The translations under genes and the position numbers were made by a program. Below, one piece after another: positions 36,017-45,375 of a stretch of DNA of 64,000 nucleotides (within the stretch, counting starts at the first letter, position 1; every line of letters begins with the position of its first letter). This stretch comes from Atopobiaceae bacterium (lineage in GTDB: Bacteria; Actinomycetota; Coriobacteriia; Coriobacteriales; Atopobiaceae), in NCBI GenBank assembly GCA_030525685.1, contig JAUNEG010000001.1, positions 88,475-152,474 on the forward strand. Direction: 5' to 3'. The notes below the pieces were generated by a model. The model did not search any database, was not told the origin of the DNA, and worked only from the letters and a program-made list of their open reading frames with translations.

Positions 36017-37120
36017 ATGGGGCAGAGGAGAAACCCCGCCGTTGTCGCCGGCCTGATCGGTGCGGCACCGCTTGTCATGCCTGGCGTGGCCCAGGCCCTC
36101 TCGCTCTCCGAGCTCATCGACGGCACGTTCGTCACGCCGACGACGGCCTTCGCCGCCGGCGCCGCCGGGGGCATGGCGCTCACGGGCGTCGTGGCCATTT
36201 CCGCCGCGCTCGTCGTCCGCGCCCGTGCGCACGCCGAGGACGACGTGCCCGTGATCGCGCGGCACATGCGCGCGCCCGAGGCCCAGGAGAAGGCTCCCGC
36301 ACCCGCGGCCACGCCGCATCGGCCCGGCCACGAGGCCACCAGCTACGAGCAGATCGCCGAGAACTACGTGAGGCGCGCGTCGTTCCGCGCGAAGATGGCG
36401 CGGCGCGCCGAGGGCGTCGCGGCGACGCTGCGCGAGCGGATGGCCGCGAACATGATGGAGGGCGTGCCGGTCATAGCCCGTGCCGACGGCTCCGTGGGGG
36501 ACGTCGGGACGAGCTGGTGGCGCAGCGCCGTCGGCGAGGACGCCATCATCCACGACTCCGGCTTCGCCGAGGACCACGACGAGATGGCGATTCCGTCGGA
36601 CTTCTCGACGAGCGACCGCGATCGCCTCGTCGCCTCCGCCAGGGACGCCGCCGCGGGCATCTCGAGCCGCGTGGCCTACGTCGACGAGGGTGCCTATCCC
36701 GAGCGCCGCACGCTCGAGGACCTGAACGAGGACGACGCCTGGGCGAGCGCCCTGAGGTCCCTCGACGAGAAGATCGCCACCGTCGCGCCCCTGCAGGACC
36801 CGATCGGCTTCATAGATGGCGTCGGCGGCGTCGACTCGCTGGACGAGCCTGACAACCTCGAGCTCGACACCTCGTTCATCCCCTTCAGGGCCCCGGGCGG
36901 GCACCCCGAGGTCGTGGACACCGAGAGCTACGTGGACTACCTGATCGAGGACGAGTTCTCCAAGAACTCCTCCACGGCCGTCCGTCGCAGCCCTCGTCGC
37001 TTCCTGCGCATACTCGAGGGGGGCACCCAGCCCAGCTCCCGCCACCTGGCGGACACCGCGCCCTCTCGCGGCGGCCGCGGCGGCAAGCACTTCTCGATGC
37101 CTCAGGCGGCTGAGGCGTGA
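36017..37120 (+). CDS. Secreted or membrane-anchored protein of unknown function
   Basis: A 367-residue protein with no recognised family. Residues 8-29 (VVAGLIGAAPLVMPGVAQAL) look like a signal sequence; residues ~45-68 (FAAGAAGGMALTGVVAISAA) form a membrane helix followed by Arg-rich residues, so the bulk may face the cytoplasm. The rest is acidic and low in hydrophobic clusters, with a repeated word VPVIAR at about 75 and 155 and a basic C-terminus (RRSPRRFLRIL). GAAGGGAG precedes ATG 36017. It overlaps the VanZ gene by four bases. It may be a lineage-specific envelope protein. Confidence 0.7.
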   Translation: MGQRRNPAVVAGLIGAAPLVMPGVAQALSLSELIDGTFVTPTTAFAAGAAGGMALTGVVAISAALVVRARAHAEDDVPVIARHMRAPEAQEKAPAPAATPHRPGHEATSYEQIAENYVRRASFRAKMARRAEGVAATLRERMAANMMEGVPVIARADGSVGDVGTSWWRSAVGEDAIIHDSGFAEDHDEMAIPSDFSTSDRDRLVASARDAAAGISSRVAYVDEGAYPERRTLEDLNEDDAWASALRSLDEKIATVAPLQDPIGFIDGVGGVDSLDEPDNLELDTSFIPFRAPGGHPEVVDTESYVDYLIEDEFSKNSSTAVRRSPRRFLRILEGGTQPSSRHLADTAPSRGGRGGKHFSMPQAAEA

Positions 37121-37593
37121 CGCAGCCCACCACGCACGACTCGGCGGGACGGCCCACCTACCTTCGGTGGGCCGTCGCGTTCGCGTGCTGGCTGTTCGTG
37201 ATTTGGGGCCATTCGCTGGTCCAGGGACCCCAGTCGACCATGGAGAGCGACCTCGTGGTCTCCGTCCTGCGCCCGTTCTTCGAGGCGGCGGGCGTCAGCG
37301 ACCCTGCGGCTATGTCCCTCGTGGTGCGCAAGGCCGCCCACTTCCTCGAATACGCCGTCCTGGGCGTGCTCGGCCGCGGGATGCTCCACGCGCGCCGCCT
37401 CGAGCGGGGGAGCTCCCCGTTTCCCGCCGCGCTGATGGTGCCGCTTGTCGCCGTGGTGGACGAGTGCCTGCAGCTCTTCGTGCCGGGACGCTCGGGAATG
37501 CCCTCCGACGTGCTCATCGACCTGGGCGGACTGGTGGCCGGCGCGCTCGTCGGGTGCCTGGTCTCGGCGGCGCTCGACCGTCGTCGCGCTTGA
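37117..37593 (+). CDS. VanZ-family membrane protein
   Basis: A 158-residue protein with four hydrophobic segments and the VanZ marks KAAHFLEYAVLG and DECLQLFVPGRSG followed by DVLIDLGG. VanZ gives low-level teicoplanin resistance in enterococci, but most relatives have no known function beyond an envelope role. It starts at GTG 37117 inside the stop of the preceding gene, so the pair is co-translated. Confidence 0.85.
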   Translation: MTQPTTHDSAGRPTYLRWAVAFACWLFVIWGHSLVQGPQSTMESDLVVSVLRPFFEAAGVSDPAAMSLVVRKAAHFLEYAVLGVLGRGMLHARRLERGSSPFPAALMVPLVAVVDECLQLFVPGRSGMPSDVLIDLGGLVAGALVGCLVSAALDRRRA

Positions 37594-37738
37594 GGCCAAC
37601 GTGTCCATTCCCTGCTCAAAGGGCTACAGCTTCGTTAACAAATTCTCCACAGGGACCAGGCCGACCTCCCGACAGGATAGATTGGTTCGCGTAACCTCCC
37701 CGCACGATACGCAAGGGGAGCAACGGGAGGAGAGAGAC

Positions 37739-38944
37739 ATGTTTGAGAACGTTTCCAGGCGCCAGTTCGTGACGGGTACCGCTGCCACGCTCATGGGCCT
37801 CGGCCTTGTGGGCTGCGGTGGCAATGGCGGCGAGTCCACCGAGGGCGGGGACGCCTCCGGCGCCATCAAGGTCGGCATCATGGGCCCGCACACGGGCGAC
37901 AACTCGTCCTATGGTCTCGCATGCCTCAACGGCGCCCAGCTCTACTTCAAGCAGCTCAACGCTGACGGCGGCGTCAACGGCAAGCAGGTCGAGCCCGTCG
38001 TCTACGACGAGAAGGGCGACGCCACCGAGGCCGTCAACGCCTACAACCGCCTCGTCCAGGAGGATGGCGTGACCGGCATCGTCGGCGACGTCACCACCGG
38101 CCCGACCATCGCCGTCGCCAAGGCCTCCGCGGCCGACAACATGCCCTGCGTGACCCCGTCCGCCACCGCCGCCGACGTCGTAACCTACGGCGAGAACTAC
38201 TTCCGCGCCTGCGTGACCGACCCCGAGCAGGGTCGCGTCATGGCCAACTTCGCGGTCGAGCAGGGCTACAAGAGCGTCGCGACGCTCTACCTCAACGGCT
38301 CCGACTACCCCGAGGGCGTCAACGCCGCCTTCTGCGAGGAGGCCGAGGCCGCCGGCATCACCATCACCGCGCAGGAGTCCTACGCCGAGGGCGACGTCGA
38401 CTTCAACTCCCAGCTCACCAACATCATCGGCACCAACCCCGACGCCATCCTCGTCCCCAACTACTACCAGGACAACGGCATGATCGTCACCCAGGCGCGC
38501 GCCCAGGGCTACGACAAGGTATTCCTCGGCGCCGACGGCTGGTCGGGCATCTACGGCGGGTCCGAGAACTACGCCGAGGCCGCCGACCTCCACGACTGCT
38601 ACTACTGCTGCGCGTTCAGCTCCTCCAACGAGTCCGAGATCGCGACCAAGTTCGTCTCCGACTACGAGGCCGAGTACGGCGAGACGCCGACCAACTTCTG
38701 CGCGCTCGGCTACGACGCCGCCATGGTCCTCGCGAACGGCCTCGCCGCCGCCGAGGAGGCCGGCCTCGAGCCCGGTTCCGAGGACTACAAGCAGGCCGTG
38801 ATCGACGGCATCGCCTCCGGCACTGTCGAGGGCGTCACCGGCTCCATCTCCTACGAGGGCTCCGGCGACCCCGTCAAGTCCTCGCTGATCATCACCTTCG
38901 CCGAGGACGGCACCGAGGAGACCTTCGAGGTCCTCGAGGCGTAG
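37739..38944 (+). CDS. livJ: Branched-chain amino acid ABC transporter binding lipoprotein
   Basis: A 401-residue type I binding protein of the Liv/leucine-isoleucine-valine group. It begins MFENVSRRQFVTGTAATLMG with a twin-arginine motif and lipobox LVGC, so it is a Tat-type lipoprotein. The mature part has KVGIMGPHTGDNSSYG and the ligand-side VTPSATA segment. ATG 37739 with GGGAGGAGAG is chosen; the frame is open upstream without a good site. The gene is followed by a terminator, then livHMGF. The set imports Leu, Ile, Val or related amino acids. Confidence 0.92.
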   Translation: MFENVSRRQFVTGTAATLMGLGLVGCGGNGGESTEGGDASGAIKVGIMGPHTGDNSSYGLACLNGAQLYFKQLNADGGVNGKQVEPVVYDEKGDATEAVNAYNRLVQEDGVTGIVGDVTTGPTIAVAKASAADNMPCVTPSATAADVVTYGENYFRACVTDPEQGRVMANFAVEQGYKSVATLYLNGSDYPEGVNAAFCEEAEAAGITITAQESYAEGDVDFNSQLTNIIGTNPDAILVPNYYQDNGMIVTQARAQGYDKVFLGADGWSGIYGGSENYAEAADLHDCYYCCAFSSSNESEIATKFVSDYEAEYGETPTNFCALGYDAAMVLANGLAAAEEAGLEPGSEDYKQAVIDGIASGTVEGVTGSISYEGSGDPVKSSLIITFAEDGTEETFEVLEA

Positions 38945-38966
38945 GCCCCGTCCTTCTCGCCCCACT

Positions 38967-38998
38967 CGGGGCAAGGCCTCGCGCCTTGCCCCGTTTTT
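38967..38998 (+). terminator. Terminator between livJ and livH
   Basis: Perfect 11-bp stem CGGGGCAAGGC / GCCTTGCCCCG, 5-base loop, TTTTT. It lies inside the liv operon, so it probably lowers expression of the membrane and ATPase genes relative to the binding protein. Confidence 0.88.
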
Positions 38999-39042
38999 GC
39001 TAGACGCGGTCTCTCCCGCGCAGACCCGAGAGGAGCTCTTCC

Positions 39043-39915
39043 TTGTTCATCACGCAGGTGCTCAACGGCCTGCAGCTCGGCAGCATCTACGCGCTGGTCG
39101 CCCTGGGCTACACGATGGTGTACGGCATCATCCTGCTGCTCAACTTCGCCCACGGTGACATCATCATGGTCGGCGCGTACGTGTCGTGGCTGGTAATGGC
39201 CCAGCTGGGGCTTCCCCCCGTGCTCGCGATCGTGCTGTCGGTCGCGGCGTGCACGCTCGTGGGCGTGCTCATTGACAAGGTGGCCTACGCGCCGCTCAGA
39301 AACGCGCCGAGGCTCTCGATCCTCATCACCGCCATCGGTGTGTCGTACTTCCTCGAGAACGGCGCGCAGCTCGTCTTCGGCGCCGACGCCAAGGTCGTCC
39401 CCGCCTACACCGACCTCACGACCGTCCAGATCGCCGGCCTCACGCTCTCGTTCCCGTCGGTCCTGACGGTCCTCGTGACCATCGCGGCCACGGTCGCGCT
39501 CACGCTCGTCGTGCAGAAGACCAAGCTCGGCAAGGCCATGCGCGCGGTTTCGGAGGACATGGGCGCCGCCCGCCTCATGGGCATCAACGTCAACTCCACG
39601 ATCTCGTTCACCTTCGCCGTGGGCTCGGCGCTCGCCGGTATCGGAGCCGTGCTCTACGCGATGGCCTACACGCAGGCCAACCCGACGATGGGCATGATGC
39701 TCGGCACCAAGGCGTTCGTCGCCGCGGTCCTCGGCGGCATCGGCTCGATCCCGGGCGCCGTCGTGGGCGGCCTGCTCGTCGGCTTCGCCGAGGTCTTCGT
39801 GACCGCGATCGGCCTGTCCGTCTGGAAGGACGCCGTGGTCTTCCTCCTGCTCATCATCGTCCTCGTGGTGCGCCCGACCGGCATCTTCGGCCGCACGATG
39901 AGCGAGAAGGTCTAG
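39043..39915 (+). CDS. livH: Branched-chain amino acid ABC permease LivH
   Basis: A 290-residue permease with about eight membrane helices. The N-terminus FITQVLNGLQLGSIYALVAL and the later ALAGIGAVLYA and AAVLGGIGSIPGAVVGGLLVG segments are LivH family marks. The start codon is TTG 39043, with GAGAGGAG 8 bases before it; no ATG or GTG gives a full first helix. Confidence 0.92.
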   Translation: MFITQVLNGLQLGSIYALVALGYTMVYGIILLLNFAHGDIIMVGAYVSWLVMAQLGLPPVLAIVLSVAACTLVGVLIDKVAYAPLRNAPRLSILITAIGVSYFLENGAQLVFGADAKVVPAYTDLTTVQIAGLTLSFPSVLTVLVTIAATVALTLVVQKTKLGKAMRAVSEDMGAARLMGINVNSTISFTFAVGSALAGIGAVLYAMAYTQANPTMGMMLGTKAFVAAVLGGIGSIPGAVVGGLLVGFAEVFVTAIGLSVWKDAVVFLLLIIVLVVRPTGIFGRTMSEKV

Positions 39916-39926
39916 GGGGTGTGAGC

Positions 39927-41096
39927 ATGGAGGAAGAGGTCATGTCTGAGAGGCGCCCGATCATCTCCACGGGCGGCCGCGGCCCGGCCGCCGGCGGCGC
40001 GCGCCGCACGCTCCCGATGCCCGCGCGCTACGCGATCAACGCGGTCGTGGTGCTCGTCCTTCTCGTCCTGGGTGAGCTCATGATCGACGGCGGCGCCATC
40101 AACCGCTACCAGTCCACGGTCCTCGAGCAGGTGGGCATCTACATCATCTTGGCCGTGTCGCTCAACATCGCGACCGGCTACCTCGGCCAGCTGCCGCTCG
40201 GCCACGCCGGCTTCATGTCGATGGGCGCCTACGGCTGCTCGATCTTCATCATCCGCATGAGCGAGTTTCTGGGCGTCGGCGCGCGCGACTTCGTGACCGG
40301 CACCCCGTTGGCGCTGGTCGTCGTCATCGGCGGCCTGATCGTCGGCGGCCTGTGCGCCGCGATTGCCGGCGTCATCATCGGTATCCCTGCCCTGCGTCTC
40401 AAGGGTGACTACCTCGCCATCATCACGCTCGCCTTCGCCGAGATCATCCGCGTCGTGATGCTCAACATCGACGACGTGCTCGGCTTCGAGCTCACGGGCG
40501 GCGCGGCCGGCCTCACCGGCATCCCGGGCTTCTCGAGCTTCCTGCTCGTGTTCGGCTGCGTCGCGGTGGTGTGCTTCCTCATCCACACGATGATGAAGTC
40601 CCGCCACGGCCGTGCCATCCTGGCCATCCGCGACAACGAGATCGCGGCCGAGGCCACGGGCGTCAACACCACCTACTACAAGACGCTCGCCTTCGTCGTG
40701 TCCGCGTTCTTCGCCGGCGTGGCGGGCGGCCTCTACGCCGGGTGCGTCGGCGTCCTGCAGCCGGCGGTCTTCGGCTTCATGAAGTCGATCGAGATCCTGG
40801 TCATGGTGGTCCTCGGCGGCATGGGCTCCATGCTCGGCTCCGCCATCTCCGCCACGGTCCTCACGATCCTGCCCGAGGCGCTGCGCGCGTTCTCCGAGTA
40901 CCGCATGATCGCCTACGCCGTGGTGCTGGTCATCGTCATGATCTTCCGCCCCCAGGGCCTTCTCGGCTCCTATGACTTCTCGCTCTCCCGCATCGTCGAG
41001 CGCGTCATGAACCGAGACTTCCCGTGGAAGAAGAGGGGCGACGCGCCCGCGGACGCCGCGGAGGGGAAGGAGGTGAGCGTCGATGCCGAGCGATAA
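39927..41096 (+). CDS. livM: Branched-chain amino acid ABC permease LivM
   Basis: A 389-residue permease. After a ~30-residue polar N-terminus come the LivM helices with SLNIATGYLGQLPLGHAGFM, IGIPALRLKGDYLAIITLAF and VVLGGMGSMLGS. ATG 39927 follows AGGGGGT; ATG 39942 (MSERRP), with GGAGGA before it, is an equally good start. It overlaps livG by 14 bases. Confidence 0.92.
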   Translation: MEEEVMSERRPIISTGGRGPAAGGARRTLPMPARYAINAVVVLVLLVLGELMIDGGAINRYQSTVLEQVGIYIILAVSLNIATGYLGQLPLGHAGFMSMGAYGCSIFIIRMSEFLGVGARDFVTGTPLALVVVIGGLIVGGLCAAIAGVIIGIPALRLKGDYLAIITLAFAEIIRVVMLNIDDVLGFELTGGAAGLTGIPGFSSFLLVFGCVAVVCFLIHTMMKSRHGRAILAIRDNEIAAEATGVNTTYYKTLAFVVSAFFAGVAGGLYAGCVGVLQPAVFGFMKSIEILVMVVLGGMGSMLGSAISATVLTILPEALRAFSEYRMIAYAVVLVIVMIFRPQGLLGSYDFSLSRIVERVMNRDFPWKKRGDAPADAAEGKEVSVDAER

Positions 41097-41937
41097 GAAG
41101 AGGCACCGTCCCGTCCTCGTCCAGGTCGAGACGCCGAACCTCATCCCGGAGCGCGACCTCGGCTCCATCCCGGTGCTGCAGGCCGAGCACCTGGGCATCG
41201 ACTTCGGCGGCCTCACCGCCGTGGACGACTTCAACATCGCCTTGGGCCGCACGGAGATCTCCGGCCTGATCGGCCCCAACGGCGCCGGCAAGACCACGAT
41301 CTTCAACCTGCTCACGAGCGTCTACAAGCCCACGCGCGGCACGGTGCTCGTGGACGGCTACGACACGGCCGGCAAGTCCGTCGCCGAGGTCAACCGCATG
41401 GGCGTCGCGCGCACGTTCCAGAACATCCGCCTGTTCAACAAGATGACGGTGGAGGAGAACGTGCTCGTGGGCTTTGGCAACACCATGAAGACGCACCTGG
41501 TCACCGACATGCTGCGCCTGCCGGGCCACTGGAAGCAGGAGGCCGAGTTCCACGACAAGGCGCTCGAGCTGCTCGACATCTTCGACATGCGCAGGTACGC
41601 CGACACGCAGGCGGGCAACCTGCCGTACGGCGCGCAGCGCCGCCTGGAGATCCTACGCGCGCTGGCGACCGGACCCAAGGTGCTGCTGCTCGACGAGCCC
41701 GCCGCCGGCATGAACCCGGCGGAGACCGAGGAGCTGATGGAGAACATCCAGAAGATCCGCGACGAGTTCCAGATCGCCATCCTGCTCATCGAGCACGACA
41801 TGTCGCTCGTCATGGGCGTGTGCGAGGTCGTGGGCGTGCTGGACTACGGCAAGATCATCGCCAAGGGCACGCCCGAGCAGATCCAGAACGACCCGCGCGT
41901 CATCGAGGCGTATCTCGGCAAGCAGGAGGTGAAGTAG
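41083..41937 (+). CDS. livG: Branched-chain amino acid ABC ATPase LivG
   Basis: A 284-residue ATPase: Walker A IGPNGAGKTTIFNLLT, the LivG-type signature NLPYGAQRRLEILRALA, Walker B VLLLDEPAAGMNPAE, and the ending IEHDMSLVMGVCE. About 30 extra residues precede the ABC fold. AAGGAGG within livM precedes ATG 41083. Confidence 0.94.
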   Translation: MPSDKKRHRPVLVQVETPNLIPERDLGSIPVLQAEHLGIDFGGLTAVDDFNIALGRTEISGLIGPNGAGKTTIFNLLTSVYKPTRGTVLVDGYDTAGKSVAEVNRMGVARTFQNIRLFNKMTVEENVLVGFGNTMKTHLVTDMLRLPGHWKQEAEFHDKALELLDIFDMRRYADTQAGNLPYGAQRRLEILRALATGPKVLLLDEPAAGMNPAETEELMENIQKIRDEFQIAILLIEHDMSLVMGVCEVVGVLDYGKIIAKGTPEQIQNDPRVIEAYLGKQEVK

Positions 41938-41938
41938 C

Positions 41939-42646
41939 ATGGCGCTTCTCTCCGTCAAGGGCCTGCACGTCTCCTACGGCGCCATCAAGGCGGTGCGCGG
42001 CATCTCCTTCGACATCAACGAGGGCGAGATCGTGACGCTGATCGGCGCGAACGGCGCCGGCAAGTCCACGACCCTCAACACGGTCGCCGGGCTCATCAAG
42101 CCCGAGTCCGGCTCCGTGGAGTTCGACGGCTCGTCCGTGGTGGGCGTGCCGGCGCATAAGGTCGTGAACCGCGGCATGGCGCTCTGCCCCGAGGGCCGGC
42201 GCGTCTTCACGCAGATGACCGTCGCCGAGAACCTCGAGATGGGCGGCTACACCCGCTCGGACGCCGAGAACAAGGAGACGCTCGAGAAGGTCTACGCCCA
42301 CTTCCCGCGCCTCAAGGAGCGCTGCGGCCAGGTGGCCGGAACCCTTTCAGGCGGCGAGCAGCAGATGCTGGCGATGGGCCGCGCCCTTATGAGCCGCCCG
42401 CGCCTGCTGATGCTCGACGAGCCTTCGATGGGCCTCGCACCGATCCTGGTGCAGGAGATCTTCGACATCGTGAAGCAGCTGAACGAGGCCGGGACCACGA
42501 TCCTTCTGGTCGAGCAGAACGCCAACATGGCGCTCTCGATCGCCGACCGCGCCTACGTGCTCGAGATCGGCACGATCAAGAAGACCGGCACCGGCGCCGA
42601 GCTCCTCGTGGACGACGACGTCCGCAAGGCCTATCTCGGCGGGTAG
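41939..42646 (+). CDS. livF: Branched-chain amino acid ABC ATPase LivF
   Basis: A 235-residue ATPase: Walker A IGANGAGKSTTLNTV, CPEGRRVFTQMTVAENLEMG as in LivF, signature LSGGEQQMLAMGRAL, Walker B LLMLDEPSMGLAP, LVEQNANMAL. It starts one base after the livG stop and ends the operon at a terminator. Confidence 0.95.
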   Translation: MALLSVKGLHVSYGAIKAVRGISFDINEGEIVTLIGANGAGKSTTLNTVAGLIKPESGSVEFDGSSVVGVPAHKVVNRGMALCPEGRRVFTQMTVAENLEMGGYTRSDAENKETLEKVYAHFPRLKERCGQVAGTLSGGEQQMLAMGRALMSRPRLLMLDEPSMGLAPILVQEIFDIVKQLNEAGTTILLVEQNANMALSIADRAYVLEIGTIKKTGTGAELLVDDDVRKAYLGG

Positions 42647-42672
42647 CTCGACGACGCAAACTCGGCGTCAGG

Positions 42673-42711
42673 CGGCGGCGGACCTACTCCTCCCGGGTCC
42701 GCCGCCGTTTT
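42673..42711 (+). terminator. Terminator of the liv operon
   Basis: 12-bp stem CGGCGGCGGACC / GGTCCGCCGCCG with an 11-base loop, followed by TTTTC. Confidence 0.85.
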
Positions 42712-42751
42712 CTGCGTCGCGCCCCTTTTCTCTGCCCACCTCTCTTCTCGC

Positions 42752-42855
42752 GGGTATGTGCACTATTTGAAAAGATATGTCGTGCCCGATCTCGTATTTC
42801 CACAGGTAGACGGATTGCCGAGAAGAACATCAAACAATGAATTGTGCACATACCC
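42752..42855. repeat. 104-bp AT-rich element with perfect 12-bp inverted ends
   Basis: GGGTATGTGCAC (42752-42763) is repeated exactly inverted at 42844-42855. CTTCTCG (42744-42750) and CGAGAAG (42819-42825) make a second pair, and CCTCTC flanks the left end with GAGAGG on the right. The interior is about half AT in a region of roughly 70% GC. It lies between the convergent ends of livF and thrB and has no ORF. It looks like a MITE or another mobile palindrome. Confidence 0.55.
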
Positions 42856-42890
42856 TGAGAGGGGTGCGAAGGGGCGAGAGGAACGCGGGC

Positions 42891-43799
42891 CTAGTGGACC
42901 TCGACGGTGGTGCCGAGGGTGTTGGCCGGGAGCGTGCGCAGCCAGTAGCCGGGACACGTTGCGGAGAGCGCCTCGGCGACGCCTGCCGCCGCCTCGTCGC
43001 CGTCCGCGACCGCGATCATGGTGGAGCCCGAGCCGGAGATCATGAACGCGCAGGCGCCGGCGTCGAGCGCCGCCGTGCGGAGGGCGTCGTAGTCGGGGAT
43101 GAGCTCGGCGCGGTACGGCTCGTGCAGGCGGTCGTGGCACGCAGAGCCGAGCAGCGCGGCGTCCCCGGTCTCGAGGGCGCGGACCGTCGCCACGAGGCGG
43201 CCCATCTGCCAGACCGCCGTGTCGCGGGAGACCTCGTCGGGGAGCACCCGGCGCGCGTCGGCGGTGCGCACCTCGTAGGGCGGTGCGATGGCAACGAAGC
43301 GCAGGTTGTCGGCCACGTCCATGCGGGTCGAGGTGGTGACGTCTCCGTCGATGAACGAGCTCACGAGCCCGCCGAGAAGCGCGGGGGCGACGTTGTCGGG
43401 GTGCCCTTCCTCGGCGCAGGCGAGCTCGAGGGCGCGCCCGCGGTCGAAGCCCCCCGCGGAGAGGGCCATGGCGCCGACTATGCCCGCGATCACGCAGGCC
43501 GAGCTCGACCCCAGGCCGCCCGAGAGCGGGATGGGGGAGAGGACCGTGATGTGGAGCGGCGTGGGCTCCACGCCGAGGCGCCCGCAGGCGTCGAGGTAGC
43601 TCTGCCAGACGAGGTTGTCCTCCCCGCGGAAGCGCTCCTCGCAACCCACGATCTCCAGCCGCTCCGCCGGAGCCATCAGGAAGGTCGCCGTGAGGTCGAG
43701 CGCGATGCCCAGGCAGTCGAAGCCGACGCCGACGTTGGCGCTCGTCGCGGGGACGCGCACGATGGCGACGGGGCGCTCCCGCCCGTCCGCGCCGATCAC
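42891..43799 (-). CDS. thrB: Homoserine kinase
   Basis: A 302-residue GHMP kinase that phosphorylates homoserine for threonine synthesis. VRVPATSANVGVGFDCLGIA is the N-terminal signature, PLSGGLGSSSACV is the ATP loop, and MISGSGSTMIAVAD is the third GHMP motif. The start is GTG 43799, overlapping the thrC stop by three bases. Confidence 0.94.
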   Translation of the reverse strand: MIGADGRERPVAIVRVPATSANVGVGFDCLGIALDLTATFLMAPAERLEIVGCEERFRGEDNLVWQSYLDACGRLGVEPTPLHITVLSPIPLSGGLGSSSACVIAGIVGAMALSAGGFDRGRALELACAEEGHPDNVAPALLGGLVSSFIDGDVTTSTRMDVADNLRFVAIAPPYEVRTADARRVLPDEVSRDTAVWQMGRLVATVRALETGDAALLGSACHDRLHEPYRAELIPDYDALRTAALDAGACAFMISGSGSTMIAVADGDEAAAGVAEALSATCPGYWLRTLPANTLGTTVEVH

Positions 43800-45277
43800 A
43801 GGAACACCCGGGCGCAGGCGGACTCGACGAAGGCGCCCACGCGGTCGGGGTCGCAGACGTCGTCGTGCAGGACCTCGCCAGCGCGCAGCCCAGAGAGCTG
43901 CGGAGGCGCGACGGTGCCGGTGAGCTGCTCGAGGGCGTCCATGCTGGCGAAGCCGTTCATGCCGTCGGTGACCTCGCCGAGGGCGGCGAGGACGTCCGCA
44001 CAGAACTTGTAGGGGCTCGCCGTGGAGAGGCAGACGCGCTCGGTGCCGTCGCCCGGCGTGGCGTCGAGCACGTGCTTGGCGACGGCGGTGTGCGGGTCGA
44101 TGAGGGCGTCGAGCTCGCGCCAGGCGTCGCGGATGGTCGCGCGCGTGGCCTCGTCGTCGGCGCGGCCGCAGGAGAAGACCGAGCGAATCTCGTCCATGAC
44201 GCGGTCGGGCACGGTATAGACGCCCTTCTCGGCGAGGTCCGCCATGAGGGAGGCCACGAGCTCGCAGTCGCCGTCGGAGGCGAAGTAGAGCAGACGCTCC
44301 AAGTTGGAGGACACGAGGATGTCCATCGAGGGGGAGATGGTCTTGTGGAAGTCGCGGCGACGGTCGTAGGTGCCGGTCGTGAGGAAGTCCGTGAGGACGT
44401 CGTTGGCGTTGGAGGCGACGATGAGGCGGCGTACCGGAAGGCCCATGCGCTTGGCGTAGTAGCCGGCGAGGACGTCGCCGAAGTTGCCGGTGGGCACGCA
44501 GAAGGTGACCTCGTCGCCGACGCGGATCGCCTCGCGGCGCACGAGCTGGGCGTAGGCGTCGAAGTAGTAGGTCACCTGCGGCGCGAGGCGGCCGACGTTG
44601 ATCGAGTTGGCGCTCGAGAGCGCGACGCCGCGCCCCGCGAGGCGCCCGGCGAGCTCGCGGTCGGCGAAGACGCGCTTGACCTGCCCCTGGCAGTCGTCGA
44701 AGGTGCCGTTGACGGCGCATACGGCGACGTTGCCGCCGAGCTGGGTGACCATCTGGAGACGCTGGATGTCGGAGACCTTGCCGGCGGGGTAGAACACGGT
44801 GACGCCCATGCCGTCCACGCCCGCGAAGCCGTCGAGGGCCGCCTTGCCGGTGTCGCCGGAGGTGGCGGTGACGATCATGATCCTCTCGCCGTCGGCGCCG
44901 CGCGCCACGCCCATGAGCTGGGGCAGCATCTGGAGCGCCACGTCCTTGAAGGCGCAGGTGGGGCCGTGGTAGAGCTCGAGCAGCCAGTCGGTGCCGAGCG
45001 GGCTCACCGGGCAGATCTCCGTGGTGTCCCACTGCGGGCCGTAGGCGGCGTCCACGCAGCGGGCGATCTCGTCGCCCGTGTAGTCGTCGAGCAGCGTCCC
45101 CAGCACGAGACGCGCCGTGTCGTGGTAGCCCTGGGCGCAGACCTCGTCGAGCGACAGGACCCTCCCGCCCAGCTCGTCGGAGACGTAGAGCCCGCCGTCG
45201 GGCGCGATTCCGGCGAGAATAGCTTGCTTGCTTGTTACGGGATCGGCACTCGATCGCGTGCTGTGATAGAACGACAT
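43796..45277 (-). CDS. thrC: Threonine synthase
   Basis: A 493-residue PLP enzyme that converts phosphohomoserine to threonine. Marks: FYHSTR near the start, APDGGLYV, the PLP lysine in GPTCAFKDVALQ, ATSGDTGKAAL, and CVPTGNFGDVLAGY. Length and order match the long bacterial ThrC. GAGGAGC precedes ATG 45277. It is divergent from hom across a 98-base gap and coupled to thrB downstream. Confidence 0.95.
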   Translation of the reverse strand: MSFYHSTRSSADPVTSKQAILAGIAPDGGLYVSDELGGRVLSLDEVCAQGYHDTARLVLGTLLDDYTGDEIARCVDAAYGPQWDTTEICPVSPLGTDWLLELYHGPTCAFKDVALQMLPQLMGVARGADGERIMIVTATSGDTGKAALDGFAGVDGMGVTVFYPAGKVSDIQRLQMVTQLGGNVAVCAVNGTFDDCQGQVKRVFADRELAGRLAGRGVALSSANSINVGRLAPQVTYYFDAYAQLVRREAIRVGDEVTFCVPTGNFGDVLAGYYAKRMGLPVRRLIVASNANDVLTDFLTTGTYDRRRDFHKTISPSMDILVSSNLERLLYFASDGDCELVASLMADLAEKGVYTVPDRVMDEIRSVFSCGRADDEATRATIRDAWRELDALIDPHTAVAKHVLDATPGDGTERVCLSTASPYKFCADVLAALGEVTDGMNGFASMDALEQLTGTVAPPQLSGLRAGEVLHDDVCDPDRVGAFVESACARVFL

Positions 45278-45375
45278 GGTGCTCCTCGTGTCTGGGCCGG
45301 GCTCGACTTTGCCTATCATAGCCGCAGCACGGGGCGCGCTGCCCGACGGACACACACTCGAAAGATTGGACGCCC

